Positions 1 through 13,224 of a DNA stretch of 64,000 nt are shown here, piece after piece. Every line of letters begins with the position of its first letter. Positions within the stretch are counted from its first letter, which is position 1. Position numbers and translations under genes: made by a program. This DNA is from Mytilus californianus (taxonomy: Eukaryota; Mollusca; Bivalvia; Mytilida; Mytilidae): positions 72,296,822 to 72,360,821 of the forward strand of contig NW_026262593.1 in the NCBI RefSeq assembly GCF_021869535.1, given 5' to 3'. The notes below the pieces were generated by a model. It worked only from the letters and a program-made list of their open reading frames with translations, was not told the origin of the DNA and searched no databases.

Positions 1-1077
1 AACTCCAACCTACATGTAGGTACTCAAATAGGTTGTCAAGCAAAATACATATAAAATACGTATGATACGAATATGAGTCAATTAGTACATACCGTGTTTC
101 TGGAATAATCTTTAGCAATCCTCGAGACCAATATATTTGATAGTCAGAAACACAAAAAGTTCGACAGATTTGAGGTTACAGGGCCAAGGAGCCCAGAAAT
201 ATAAAACGCCCTGTAACCAAAAAATTAACCACGTACAACAAAAAGATAGTGTGACGTCTGATTATCAGGTTTACACACAACATTGAGTTAAACATTCATC
301 AGGGCAGAGTATGCAACACTTATTATATTAATGAACATTTTATCACGTCCCCCTTTTTCGATTGCTGCACCTCCGACTGAATTTTCATCGAATCTATTCT
401 GAACTAACTCGACGGGTACTAACTGTTTTGATTCAAGCCCAACTGTGTAGACAAAACGCCCGTCTTGTGTATTGAATTATAATCATGTTATCTATGATCA
501 CTTTTTTATCTGTTTTATTCGACTCGTGATTTTGAATGCCAATCTTCTCTACCTTTTGACACCAAATAAATCTATTAACAAGATTTGAGTTTATTGTAAA
601 TTTACAATTGTCATCATTTATTCCATCTCAATCATTAACATAGGAACACTTTTAATTTCAATAGAGAAACTTTAAAATATCAGTACAACCAGTAATGATA
701 GACATAATATAGCTAGGGAGTATTTTGTTCTTTTTGGTTAATAACATCATGCATAGAACTGATCTTAAGTACACGACTCTTTATGAGGCCTATTCAGTTA
801 CATTTACTGCAATACTGGAAACCCTCATTCAGAAATCAAGACTGATAAATCTTATTTACACATCACCTGCGAAGTCCAATGATATTGTGGCTACACTTAC
901 ATGTACAGGGCAGAGACTTGTATTAAGGGTCAGTAACATTATAAAAGCTACCGATGCTTCCAAAACGGGTTTTTGGGTTACATGACATAATCACTTGACA
1001 AACTGTAGGCATGTGCCTTTCCACCACTTTGCCTAATACCGAAAGTTTTGAAACACATAAATCAATACCTATGTGTA
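1..1077. repeat. Left arm of a ~16.3-kb inverted-repeat structure
   Basis: This segment is the reverse complement of 15254-16332. Base 1 pairs with base 16332 and base 1077 with about 15254, with only a few substitutions and small indels by eye. It includes an internal hairpin (GGTTACAGGG near 172, CCCTGTAACC near 210). The arm starts at or before the first base of the window, so its true outer end is not visible. An 86-codon frame is shared by both arms but begins on TTG and is probably not a gene. The arrangement suggests terminal inverted repeats of a large non-autonomous DNA element, or a long inverted duplication. Confidence 0.88.
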
Positions 1078-1598
1078 ATACTACTAATTAGTCCACTGTG
1101 GCCAAAAAGACGTTGGTACACAACACTTTTACACAAATCAATAGGAGAACCTATCAAACTTCTTATACTCTTATTCTTAAAATAAACTTAATGGTCAAGT
1201 AACTCGTGATGGGGTTTTTCCTCTCAAAAAGACTGGAAACCATCTATCCTTGTATTGCATGAACTCAAACGTGACACAACATACGGTGTTAAGGTCATAA
1301 GAATCAAAGCTCTTATTAAAATCTTCCATAAATCAAATCTAATTTATATACATCTATCCCATCAAACTTGAAATTAAATTTTGTTCTCAATATACCCTCA
1401 TTGTTAATTTTTAAAAGTCAAGACATGAAGCATACTTAAAAATGTGTCTGTGTATCCTCAATTGCAAGATTGATGGGATAGATGTACATCAATTACATTC
1501 GATTTATGGAAAATTTGAATAAAAAAAACTGAAAACAGCACGTTTAATAATTGCTTGCGTCCGAAGCGCTTTTCTGGATTTACCTTCATCAGGAACGC
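1078..1598. mobile_element. Insertion in the left arm containing a MITE-like hairpin
   Basis: The right arm passes directly from position 15254 into the TTCACGTGAA array, sharing the word AAATTTTG with the left side at about 1605. In the left arm these two points are separated by about 520 bases that have no counterpart in the right arm. Within the insert, 1326-1366 and 1470-1510 form imperfect inverted arms (CATCTATCCCATCAA at 1351, its complement at 1470). This suggests a small foldback element landed in the left arm after the arms duplicated. No coding potential was seen and the exact ends are uncertain. Confidence 0.5.
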
Positions 1599-2115
1599 TT
1601 TACACAGCCAAATTTTGCTCACGTGAATTTCACGTGAATCTCATTTCACGTGAATTTCACGTGAATCTCATTTCACGTGAATTTCACGTGAATTTCACAT
1701 GAATTTCACGTGAATTTCACATGAATTTCACTTGAATTTCACATGAATTTCACATGAATTTCACGTTAATTTCACGTGAAGTGATTTCACGTGAAATTCA
1801 CGTTAAATTTTCACGTGAAATTATTTCACGTGAATTTCACGTAAAACATTTCATGTGAATTTCACGTGAAAAAATATAAATGGTGTCTAAGTTAAAAAAA
1901 AAATAACCGAAAATCAAACATTTTGTCAACCTCTAATATCTTGTATTATATGTATCATATATTTCATGGAAATCTTAATTTAATTTAAAAAATTCTATTT
2001 TCACGTGAAATTCACGTGAATATTTAACGTTAAATTCATGTGAATATTTCATGATATATTCACATGAAAAATTTCACGTTAAATTCACGTGAACAATTTC
2101 GCATGAAATTAACAT
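1599..2115. repeat. TTCACGTGAA palindrome array (left)
   Basis: About 15 exact copies of the self-complementary decamer TTCACGTGAA, plus many one-base variants (TTCACATGAA, TTCACGTTAA). They are often spaced 11 bases apart, with a gap at about 1875-1995. Each copy contains the E-box CACGTG. A matching array lies at the inner edge of the right arm. Such clusters can be transposase-binding subterminal repeats or bHLH sites; the sequence alone does not decide. Confidence 0.85.
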
Positions 2116-3162
2116 GAATCAAAACTCATGTGAAAATGTTATGTTTCATTTTATCTGAATTAAACCATGAATTCATAAGAGAAATTTAACTTTATTGAGT
2201 TAAATTTTTGTAACATGAGAAACAAATTCACCTGAATTTTGCTATTATTCATTCCAATTTTCTTTTTGCAAAATTGAATCATTTCAAAACTGTTATTCTT
2301 TGTCTCTCAAGATTTACACATTTGGACATACAATCATTGTAAATGATAAATATTTATCTTTTTGTTAAGCATGAATTATCTCCCTTGATAGTGGGTTAGA
2401 TGCAACTACAAAAACATATTGGTTTTGAATTATATTTTCTATCACTGTTTATATTTATCTCTAGTAGAGTCATTAGGATGGAATTTTGTATACATGTGTA
2501 TCTCTTATTTCAAATTCCTAGATGCCTATATTGATGGACTAATTGATTTACTAGTAATATTTCTATAATTATTAAGTAGTAAATTTAATTACTTTCACAC
2601 ATCTTATGTCTTCTTTACTTTTATACTTTTAAAAAATGTGGGAGGTAACTCCAACTTATGAAATAGATTACTGTTACTGTAATAGATTCTTTACTTCCCA
2701 TTATTGCAAAGAAAAAAAGGATAATATATATCATATATATATCATTAACTTCCAAACATGAGTTATCTCCCTTTTTTACTGTGCATAAAACTTTTCCTCA
2801 AACTTATAAGTCAAAAAAATTTGTGAGCATTGAATCGCACATAAGTTTAACATTAGGACATATATGAATAAAAACTAGTAAGAATACAGAACAGAATTTT
2901 ATATGTACTAAATTTTGTCAATAAATGTAAATTTGAATGTTTATCAATTTTTTAAGTATATTGAAAGTGCAGTATAAAATTTGTTGTATTGCTTTTTATA
3001 ACATGACATCTATACAAGAAGCAAATTTTGTTTATAATCTTTGAAATTGAAAGATTGCATGATCAATTGTTGCACTGGGACACATTTTAAAATTACAAAA
3101 CAATTTTACGTCCCTGTATTCTTAGATTAATGTTTTTATTCAGAAAAAATGAATGGTTACAT
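2116..3162. other. AT-rich stretch without a gene
   Basis: I see no open frame with protein-like composition, only degenerate continuation of the TTCACGTGAA-type words up to about 2240 and AT-rich DNA after that. Confidence 0.6.
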
Positions 3163-3196
3163 CAAGGAATTGTATATTTAAATATACAATTCCTTG
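3163..3196. repeat. 34-bp perfect palindrome
   Basis: CAAGGAATTGTATATTT is followed immediately by its exact reverse complement, centred between 3179 and 3180, with no loop. It could extrude as a cruciform or be a collapsed foldback element. A second perfect hairpin lies 200 bases downstream. Confidence 0.9.
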
Positions 3197-3391
3197 GTTA
3201 CATTTACACTTTATTATTAAAAAAAACTTACATTCTTTAAGCATTAATAAATGTGTGGTAAATGATTGCCAATTAGACAAGGCTTGCTCATTGAATTAGG
3301 GTTAAACATTTTACTTTTGTATAGATATATATATATATTCTTTTACACAATGAAATCACAGTCATAATTGAAATTATATTTATTATATTTT

Positions 3392-3432
3392 ATCTGGGAC
3401 TATTATACTAAGTTAGTATAATAGTCCCAGAT
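3392..3432. repeat. Perfect hairpin, 19-bp arms, 3-base loop
   Basis: The arm ATCTGGGACTATTATACTA (3392-3410) pairs exactly with 3414-3432 around the loop AGT. There is no U-tract or gene context that would make it a terminator, so it is more likely a small foldback repeat. Confidence 0.9.
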
Positions 3433-5526
3433 TTTATAAATATATATATTAAATAGTTGTAAGGGTTTAATTAACTAACAGCTCCATGTGGAGGTGCTCC
3501 TATGTAAAGGATGCTTATTAACAAAATAATTTGTTATATGTTCCAAGGATTTGTATAGTAGGAATGGGGGAACTAGCAGGTACCTATTTTTCACTTTTCA
3601 CATGGAGAAATACTTTGAACATCAGATCAGGACAATATCCGTGAATCTCTCGTCCGGAGTCGGGTTTTTTTAAAACGCTTGTAAGATACAGATTATGACG
3701 CGTCTTAAAGAGAAGAACGCCGTCAGCCGATTGTCAACAACAGTACTTGTTTCAGTTAATTTAACAAGACAAACAATACCAATGAGCTATGAATCAATGA
3801 ATACTCGAGGATGTACTACAGGTAACTCAAACAAATGATTTAATAGTGCAGGAATAAACAGAAATCTGCAATGACTGAATGAGAATGGTTTTCATCTTCG
3901 ATTTTGGTATCGTTTTCGTTCGCTCCCAAATAATTTTTATACACGTTCGCCCCATAGGACCTAACGCATCTAATTTCAAATTCCAGTTGAATTGTAAGTT
4001 ATTTTATTATTTGTATACAGTAACGTAGCTTGCATTCTGTTATTCACGAAGTCAAGGGGTCTTAAGCTATCGATTTTTTTTAACAATTTGAACAAACTAA
4101 AGTTAAACTACCAACTTATTAGTTCATTACCTGCTTATAATTTTTCAATGTTCATATGGATACTTAACTCTTTTAAGACGCATTCATGATTTAGTTTCTC
4201 ATATCGAATTCTTTAAGTGTCGCAACTTCCCAGATAATGGCAGATTAAAAAATATTTATGAATAATGGAGATGGATATGTCAAATTCTGACTGAGTCTTA
4301 TACAGTATAAATTTGTCACTTCTTTTTTTATTTGTGTATGATTCAAATCATACGTATTACTATCTTATCTATGATTAACTCAAAAGTTATATAGATAACA
4401 AACACTTGGCTGACTTGCAGTTATCACATACATGACACAGGACAATCACTGACAAGTTTCCGGACTTGCTAGCATCAAAACCAGATCAAATACAATGTAC
4501 CTAATCTGTTGTACAAAATGTACACTCTAATACTGGTCACGTGGCTGTACCTCACTTTGAAATTAGATTTAACGTCATATCAGAAGCAACACAATTGACT
4601 TGAATTGTGTCAATTTTTTTTATTCCAGCATATTTAGATTACAGAAAACTACAAATGGTATGAATCAATAATGACAACAAAACGATACAGTATAAAAAAG
4701 AAGATGTGGAATGATTTACCGAATATAAAACATACAAAATAAAAAGTTGAAAAAGGACAAATACGAGATTATGATAACCAAACATATATACATGTATATA
4801 TATCTATCATTAAATCGTTGGCTTGTTATAGTTTATAAAAGCACTTACATAAAATTAAAATTGTTCTTTAACAATTTCAAAAGCAAGAGGGTTGTAATTG
4901 TGAGGTTATATTATATTAGATATAATATTCTTGATTTCAGTAACATCATTTTTAGAGAAGTATGCAATGAGTTGACAATCAAAATATGGATAGATGTAAT
5001 TCATGTAATAACAAAATACATAATCGAAAAATGATTCACTATAGTCATCAATAGAAATGTTCACACGATGTTGTTCGATTTTGATATATCTTAAACCTTT
5101 CTTTCAACGTAAATCCGAATATGAGACAATGTAGATTTTTATCTTGTTTTACATAAAGAAAGTCCCACAGAAAAAGTGTATACAATAATGTTCAGAGTAT
5201 AATATAAAAAAAGGGGGGGAGTACCCTGCCCAGATAATAATATAACTGATATGTAAAGGAAAGTTTTAACCACAGATTTGAACTTGACAATTTTATCTGA
5301 AATTCACACCAGGTGACCAAATACATGTTGAAATTTGTGAACTTCACACGGATATCTTTAGAAAACATGCTAATCGAAACAACAGGGGTCGCAGGCATCT
5401 GTTTTCAAGTATAATTCTGAATTTTAACGATTCCAATTATCTTATTCATTTGATAAATTAAAAATTTCAAATTCTGCAAATACATGTACAATATACATTT
5501 TTTTTTTTATAAATTTTGTAAATGTA
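3433..5526. other. No recognisable gene
   Basis: AT-rich sequence with scattered stops in all frames. The longest frame (4747-5034 on plus) has low-complexity composition rich in I, Y, K and N and no recognisable motif, so it is not called. Confidence 0.55.
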
Positions 5527-5575
5527 AGAAGATGTGGTATGAGTGCCAATGAGACAGCTCTCCGTAAACTTTACA
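5527..5575 (-). mobile_element. Truncated copy of the mussel CATACCACATCTTCTT repeat
   Basis: On the minus strand it ends in the tail shared by about ten copies in this window. Only the terminal ~50 bases are present. Copies anchored at one end and cut at variable points at the other are typical of target-primed reverse transcription (LINE or SINE). Confidence 0.7.
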
Positions 5576-6696
5576 TTAACAGAAAAATAATTAAAATAAG
5601 TTTCCTTTTTAATAAATACTTTACATAAATCATTAAATGTTCAATTGCTAAATTAAAATTTTTTTCATGATAGAATCTTTTGAAAGGACGGAGACAATTT
5701 AAAAATAATATTTATTTTGTTCAATGCGATTTATTTTTCTTAAAGTTAAGTGTATAAAAGGAGAATGTGCATCAAACAAGCAATAGACTAGTAAATTCAC
5801 ATGTACATGTATGTATCTAAAATTTTGTTTCTTAAACTGTTAAAATATTTTAGTTCAATTTATTTCAATTCTAAGCTATTGCCGTTTTGTAATCTTTAAA
5901 TTAGCATTACTATATACAAATATTTTCGTATATAGTCCACACTGGCACATATGCTGCCCTTGTCTTATTCTTTTAAGACTTTGGCAATTGGTTTATCTTG
6001 GAGAATATTTTTTTTTTTCTCATTTGAAACTTTTGTGCATTGAAATTTACAATTGAATACAAACTTGAAAAGAAAGAGGCTATTAAACATTGTTAAACCG
6101 TCAAAGAAAAAAAAACACAAACAACTCATGTCTACTGAGAATAACAGAAGTTATCACATTGTCATGTGTTAATTATTTATCCATGAATATTATATTTACC
6201 GGTTTGACTTAGATTATTTCTGGTCAACTTCAAAAAATGATCGCATCTTGATTTTTGAATAAAAAAGGCCCTGATTCAAAAAAAATTGTAAAATATGAAA
6301 TTTATATCGTTGGATAGATTTAAAACCAGAGAATAAATATACATGCGAATGAAGCTGTTTCTAATAAAGATGTTATGTCAATTCATTAAAGAAAACCCAT
6401 GTGCACACATTTTTGGTTTCGTATTGTATGAAGTACAATGTAATAGGTCGTGCACCCGGTGTTCTTTAATTGAAAAAAGGCCCTAACTTCTGCAATCCTT
6501 ATCAAAATACAAATTAGATCTGTAGAAAGCTTATAAATTGAACTTTCAAAATTGATGCCAATGAAAAAGAAATTTAATGATATTTACAGACAGCTAATCA
6601 AAATTTAAGATTTCCTTTAACAATCTATAGTAAATTTATCGATATCGATTGTGGTCAAATTTGACGCATGCGCAAAGCGGGTGCTGATAATAGTTG

Positions 6697-6960
6697 CGTA
6701 TGGCCTTCAACAATGAGCAAAGCCCATACCACAAACCCAGCTATAAAAGGCCCCAAAATCACAAATGTAAAACATACAAACAAGAAAACTAATGGCATAA
6801 TTAATGTATAAAAAATGAACGCTAAAAACAAATATATATGTAACAAAGCAACAAAGGACAACCACTAAATTAATATTACAGGCTCCTGACTTGGGACCGG
6901 CACAAATATACAGAATGTGGCGGGGTTAAACATGTTAGGGGAATCCAAACCCTCGCCCTT
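6697..6960 (-). mobile_element. Internal part of the same interspersed repeat
   Basis: It contains the internal words GGCCTTCAACAATGAGCAAA and GCTATAAAAGGCCCC on plus, and the more distal segment with CTCCTGACTTGGGAC and GGCGGGGTTAAACATG. The same blocks appear inverted at 19760-20115. The terminal ATACCACATCTTC end is missing here. A 68-codon minus-strand frame over it is repeat sequence. Confidence 0.65.
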
Positions 6961-7204
6961 ATATATAGAATAGAATAGAATATTTTTATTCACCAAATTA
7001 GGGCCCCAGAAGGGCATATAGCAAACAAACAATATTATTATAAACAATAATATTTAGATATGTATACATTATGACAAGTTCACAGATCAAGTTCAATATA
7101 TATTCTGTTCAGAAAAAATAACTTAAGTTGTTTTAATTTTGCAGAGCTACACTCACGCAAACAATCAGTTTTTCACTTTCATTTTTATACAATCGCAAAA
7201 AATT

Positions 7205-8800
7205 AAAAAATTTTGCGGTCGTATATTGGTATGAAGTTGGCGTCGTCGTCTTCGTCCGAAGACACATTGGTTTTCGCACAATAACTTTAGTTCAAGTGAA
7301 TGGATCTCTATGAAATTTTACCATAAGGTTTGATACCACAAAAGGAAGGTTGGGATTGATTTTGGGGGTTATGGTATCAACAGTTAAGAAATTAGGGGCC
7401 AAAAATAAGCATTTTTGTAACTTCCAGACAATAACTTGTGTGTTAGTGTATGGATCTCTCTGACATTGTACCACAAGGTTTTCATATCACAAAGGGAATG
7501 CTGGGATTGATTTTGGGGGTAATTGCCTCAAAATTTTAGGCGAGTCCCCTGGGGTCACCCCCACCCCATTCTTTTTGAAAACTTGTAAAGGGTCAAGATC
7601 ACCACCCCGAAACCATATATATTCTTGTATGGGACAATAAAACAAATCAAATGAAATCCATGGGGGTATAAGGCGAGTCCCTTTGGGTCACCCCCACCCC
7701 CCTCCTGTTTAAGAACTTGTAAACGGTCGAGCTTTTCATTATTAATAAGATAATACCACATTGAGGTCCAAAGGGTCCTAAATTAAATTTTGTTTAATTT
7801 CATCAAAAATTGAATTCTTTGGTTCTTTGATATGCTGATTCTAACAATATTGAGTGTTAAATCATATCTAATTTTAGAGAACTTATATTAATTAGTCATC
7901 ACTGGTTGTTGTTATTATATTATTGATTATAATTTGAAAAAATGCATCATATCTTATTTTAGAGAACTATTTATCCAGTTTGAGTTATTTCCATTTGCAC
8001 AGAAAATATTATGGATAAAATTAACCTGTGTTTCATTTCAACATAAATTAAATATATATATAGGGTTCTTTCAAATGCTGAATTTAAACTCTATTTAGAT
8101 ATTAGATTTTTAGGCCCAGTTTTCAAGTTGGTCCAAATCAGGGTCCAAAGGGTCCTAGATTAAACTTTTGTCTGATTTCATCAAAAATTGAATTCTTGGG
8201 GTTCTTTGATATGCTGATTCTAATATGTACTTAGATTTTGGATATTGGACCATAATAGGTATTTAAATGTCCAATTTCAAATATATCAGTTCTTTGACTA
8301 CATTCATTTTGTGTCACAAACCTATGATGTGTCAAATATTCAATCACAATCCAAATTCAGAGCTGTTTTAAGTTTAAATGTAGTGTCCATACTTGCTCAA
8401 CTGTTCAGGGTTCGACCTCTGCAGGAAATCCGGTTTGCTGTCTCTCTGACAGCCTCTTGTTCAAATTAGTCTACATTAGGGTCCAAAGGGTCCAAAATGA
8501 AACTTAGTTTGATTTTAACAAAAAATTAACAAAAAATTGAATTCTTGGGGTTCTTTGATATGCTGAATCTAACCGTGTATGTATTTAGATTTTAGATATT
8601 GGACCATAATAGGTAAATTAAAAATTTTTAAGTTCTTTGACCACATTCATTCTGTGTCAGAAACCTATGCTGTGTCAAATATTTAATCACAATCCAAAGC
8701 TGTATCAAGCTTGAATGTTGTGTCCATACTTGCTCCAACTGTTCAGGGTTCGACCTCTGCGGTCGTATCAAGCTGCGCCCAGCAGAGCATTTTATTGTTA
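7205..8800. repeat. Composite non-coding bivalve repeat with internal duplications
   Basis: It opens with GTCGTCGTCTTCGTCCGAAG and contains two similar blocks around 7290-7400 and 7430-7520 (GATCTCT, CACAAGGTTT, GGGATTGATTTTGGGGGT). A ~340-bp unit (GTCCAAAGGGTCC ... TTCTTTGATATGCTGA) is present at about 7765, 8150 and 8485, and a second shared block (CTGTTCAGGGTTCGACCTC) lies near 8403 and 8740. I know this type from memory as abundant in mussel and oyster DNA. Short frames inside it are incidental. Confidence 0.7.
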
Positions 8801-9249
8801 TATATGCTTGAAGATATTGATCTGATAATTTTCATGATTATTGCATGGTATACATGTAGTTTTACCATGACAAGTTGCATATCAAGTTCAAATTTTGTTT
8901 CAGTTCAGATGATTTTTTTTTATAGCAGAAACTGTTTAGGACAAATGTAGGAATTATGGTCCAAAACAAGCATTTTTCATGTTTCATGGCAATAAATTGT
9001 GTATAAGTGTAGGATAACTATAAAATTGTACTACTTAATAGGTCATTTGTAGGTTCCATACCTCAAAAGAAGGTTTGGATTAATTTTTGGGGTAACAGAC
9101 TAAACCATGTAAACCATTCATGCCATTTAATAATTTGGGGCCAAAAAAAAAAAGAAGGATTTTCTGGTTTCCAAACATTTAAGTCTTGAATAATATACAT
9201 TGTACATCATTTGTATATGTTCATACACCTGAACTAATATATACATTTG

Positions 9250-9420
9250 TAGATAAAAGAAGATATGGTATAATTTCCCTTCACCCAAGATTAAATGACA
9301 TACATGTAGAAGTTAACATAAACTACAGGTCACAGTTCATCCTTCAACAATGAGCAAATCCTATACAGTCTAAGGGGAAATAGTAAACAATCAATTTCAA
9401 ATGGTTACAACTTGAAAACT
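9250..9420 (-). mobile_element. Diverged copy of the CATACCACATCTTCTT repeat
   Basis: AGAAGATATGGTATAATTT at the left edge and CCTTCAACAATGAGCAAATC in the middle match the family on the minus strand with more substitutions than other copies, so this is probably an older insertion. Confidence 0.6.
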
Positions 9421-10519
9421 AATTTAATAATGACAAGGGGTCTTCAGTTACTGTTGTAAGACTACAATGGGATGACCTGCTTTTAGTTTAAACTACTTGA
9501 CCAAATTTAATAAAATCATTAAAAGGGTATCTAATACATGTAATACTATTAATTATGATTTTCAAAACAACAGTGGTTACAGGTGAGTGACACAGGCTCT
9601 TGAGAGCCTCTAGTTGATATTTGATAGTACAATTCTAAGTTTAATATAAATACATATAGCAAGAAATACATGTATATTATAAGCTAATTGTTTGCAAAAC
9701 TCTTTGAATAGTATTGCGTCCACAAATGTACTGTTTTCTCCCTTTCAGCAGTATTACAAGGTATGGGCAGAGGAGTTGACTATTGATAATGACTGATACT
9801 GGAATTAATGAAGTAACCTACATGTAGTGTCCAATCTCTATGTGGAGTTTGCCTATCAGACAGTCCATTTTTACATGTACCAAAACATGTACGTTGACAG
9901 CCAATGCTAAGTATTAATCTTAAACATATATTCAATGATTGTATGTGCATCTCTGATACATATATTTCGCTGTTGTGTGGCTTTATTTCTGATCAGAGAC
10001 TGATAAAAATCAGATTATCCTTTATTTTAAGTTCGAATATTATGTACTAGTAACTACATGTACTCAATGTCTTGCATTCATTTAACTAATAATGATGATG
10101 CAGCATCCAACAAAAAGTATATCTTTTTGACCTTCATTTTATGCCTCACTGATTGTGTATATGTATGAATTCTGTCAGATTGTGGTACTTAAAAAAAGTT
10201 TTGAGTGTTTTGCACATATGCTTTGTCATTGGACTTTAAATAAATTTGATTTCTGATAATTGCAGAGTGTTTTGAACATTGCTTCATAGAGATGATCAGA
10301 TTACCTTTAATCAATATATATACAATGTACATGTACACTGCTACTGTAAAATAAAGTTTCCTAAATATTGCACTAATTTTAAAGTAACAAAATAGTACTG
10401 AATATTAAAAGTAGATTTCCAGTACTACATATGTTTGGTACAGAAATAGTACCTATGCAAAAGTAGCTGTGTATATAAATAGAATTTAATTGTTGCAGAT
10501 TGATAATTTTTAGTAATTT

Positions 10520-10650
10520 GAAAATAAGAAGATGTGGTAGGATTGCCAATAAGAAAACTATCATGATCAGCCACGGTCAAAATGAAGGGGATGTAAGCAG
10601 TTTTAGGCCACTTTAAGACCTTCAACAATGAACAGAACAATACTGTTTAC
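10520..10650 (-). mobile_element. Copy of the CATACCACATCTTCTT repeat
   Basis: AAGAAGATGTGGTAGGATTG at the left edge, then CCTTCAACAATGAACA near 10620, match the family on the minus strand. The overlapping 61-100 codon frames are repeat-derived. Confidence 0.65.
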
Positions 10651-10779
10651 TCAGCTGTTAAAGATCCTGACAAAATGCGCAACAGTTCCATCTAGAAATT
10701 TAGTACTAGTCATTTTGCTAGTGATGTTCACTTATTGGTTAAAAGAAAAATTAATTGTTTTCTCTCTTGGTGAATATTT

Positions 10780-11450
10780 TTATGCCCCTGCCGTAGCGGT
10801 GGGGGCATTCAGTTTTACCCTTGTCCGTCTGTACGTACGTCCCAAAATTGGTTTCCGTTCTCTAACTTCAACCAAATGTTTTGAAACTTATACACAATGC
10901 TTAGTACCAGAAAACACAGATCAAGTTTGAATTAATTTTGGTGGCGTCACTTTAACCGTTCTAGAGTTATGCCCCTTTATAAATGGAAAAATTGCAAAAT
11001 TTTTAGTTTCCGTTCTCTAACTTAAGTTTGCCCCAACCAAAAGTTATGAAAATTATACACAATTCTTATTACCACAAAACACAGATCAAGTTTGAATTTT
11101 GGTGGCGTCACTCTAACCGTTCTAGAGTTATGCCCTTTAGAAATGAAAAAATTGCAAAAGTTTTAGTTTCCGTTCTCTAACTTAAGTTTGCCTCAACCAA
11201 ATGTGATGAAACTTATACACAACCGTTCTAGAGTATTGCGTGTTTACAAATAGAAAAATTGCTGAATTTTTAGTTTCTGTTTTCTACTTAAGTTAGCCTC
11301 AACCGAATGTTATGAGACTTACATACAATGCTTATTACCACAAAACTCAGATCAAGTTCAAATTTGGGTAGCATCACTTTTACCGTTCTTCAGTTATGTC
11401 CCTTTATAACTATATGATATGCAAGCAGGGGCATCATCTGTGTCCTCATG
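10780..11450. repeat. Tandem ~150-bp units between GGGGGCAT-type ends
   Basis: Four degraded units carry TTTCCGTTCTCTAACTT, ACCAAATGTTTTGAAACTTA and CCGTTCTAGAGTTATGCCC, starting near 10850, 11005, 11165 and 11275. The block is bounded by TGCCCCTGCCGTAGCGG on the left and GGGGCATCATCTGTGTCC on the right. It resembles an abundant non-coding mollusc repeat. I see no transposase. Confidence 0.7.
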
Positions 11451-12209
11451 TGGACACTATCAACATTTATTTAAAACAATTGCCTGTGTGAATTTGACAT
11501 ATATCTAAATGAATTTTCAGTTGTATTGCCATTTTTTTATTTGGAAAACAGTTCATCAGCATGATCAGGTTCAGATCTTATATTTATAATAATCACTGGA
11601 ATTTAAATTTTCAGAATTAGCTCCCCAGATGTAAGTGGAAGTGAAGTTATACATGTTATATGTTTCGATGAAATGAATGACTTGATTAGATATACATGTA
11701 GTGGAGACCCTATAGATACAGTACATGTAACTGGTATGTATTTGTTACAGTATTTGCTGTCAAAATTGTATGACAAAAATGCCGAATCCTGTGCAAATTT
11801 AAAAAGGAGTCCACGCAAACTGACAAAATAAAAAAACACTATCAATCAACAGATCAAGGGAAAAGTTAATCTGCTATATATACATGTATGGAATAGGCAT
11901 GTAGTTAGATTTGTTTACCCTTTTTCAGTCCATGTAAATTTATGAGAATAGAATTTTATATTCTGGATTTCCTTAGATTTCAATTCTTATTTCATATTAA
12001 TATTCCCATGTGTATATATGTTATGCTTGTAGTTTGAGGAAAATTATCAAAATAGCTTGACCAAGATTAAACAATAACTGCTATCATGAATTAGGCCATT
12101 TTTGTCTTGTCTGCAACTGATTGTATGGTGTACATGTCTGTCTGGGCAGGGTTCATCTTACCATGACCTGATATTCATAGTTCATTAGTCAATAATAAGT
12201 TTCATATTT

Positions 12210-12380
12210 TGGTCTGTTTGCAGAGGCGGATATAGGGGGGCAGGGGGCCTCCCCCCCTTCCCTGTTCTGGGAAAAAATTGGTTGATTATATAGGGAATCA
12301 CTGAAGCTTGACCAGAGCGGGCCCCTTCTTAGGCAGTCAGTGGGCCCCCACTTATGAAAATTTCTGGATTTGCCACTGTG
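12210..12380. repeat. Short interspersed repeat (GAGGCGGATATAGG type)
   Basis: A local GC-rich island in AT-rich DNA, starting GAGGCGGATATAGGG and ending near TGGATTTGCCACTG. These words recur in many animal intergenic repeats. No coding capacity; the family is uncertain. Confidence 0.35.
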
Positions 12381-12739
12381 TTTGTTGTATACTATACAAG
12401 CTATAATCAATTAACAGATCAGCTATATTTGGGGTAGGCAATGATTGTAAGGTGCACATGTCTGTCTGGCTTGGTTTTTCTGACCTTGGCATTATTTGCT
12501 TGACAGTATTTTTTTCATGGATCATTGGTTATGTTAAGTTTATATATCATACTTATAGTAAAATTATATCTTTAGCATGTTTAGAACAATCAACATAAAA
12601 TATATCATGAATAGTAAAACATGCAAGACATTTCAGCGTGTTTACTCGTCTCTTGTGATATCTATTTTATATAAATTTATACTGAGTGCCAATAAAAACC
12701 CATTTCTGGTCCCCTTACACATGCTACAGCACATGTAGT

Positions 12740-12910
12740 TATGCCCAGCAACAGTCGAGGGGGAATAATATCAATTTACCCCTGTCCGTCCGGATGAGGA
12801 TACTTTGTTTGTCTGGCTATCTCCTCCTACAGTTTTGGAGGTACAACTTGTTAACATGGCAAAGTTCAACCATAATGAACCGCCACACCTCCGTTGCAGA
12901 GGTAATTAAA
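12740..12910. repeat. GGGGGAATAATATCAA-type interspersed repeat fragment
   Basis: TATGCCCAGCAACAG, then GTCCGTCCGGATGAG and CTCCTCCTACAG, match a class of bivalve repeat that begins with a GTCCGTCC run. The 80-codon plus-strand frame over it is not protein-like. Confidence 0.45.
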
Positions 12911-13224
12911 AAATGTACAGTCTGCTAGATTATCAATTTTCAGATCATTTGGAGTTTTGATTTATACCCCTATGGAAGCTAATCACAAATTTCTTAACTG
13001 GAAAAGTATCAGGTAACCAGATGTTTCCAGAATGCATAGAGCCATAAACATACTGTGTTAGTATTGTAATTTAAATGGGGCTAAAACATGTAAGAAGGGG
13101 GCTTGGAAATGATGAGTTGTGTTTCTATAGGCACTAAGTATACTTATATATACAGGTAATGTGTAGTACACATACATGTACATGAATATGGTTTGTTTTC
13201 ATAAGTAATTTATTATAAAATTTG

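Noticed and set aside
725-985. 86-codon frame present in both inverted arms with two residue differences
   Set aside because: The frame opens on TTG rather than ATG, has no splice or promoter context, and its conservation follows from the near-identity of the arm DNA.
3392-3432. Rho-independent terminator
   Set aside because: Animal nuclear DNA, no adjacent transcript end, and no T-run after the stem; better explained as a foldback repeat.
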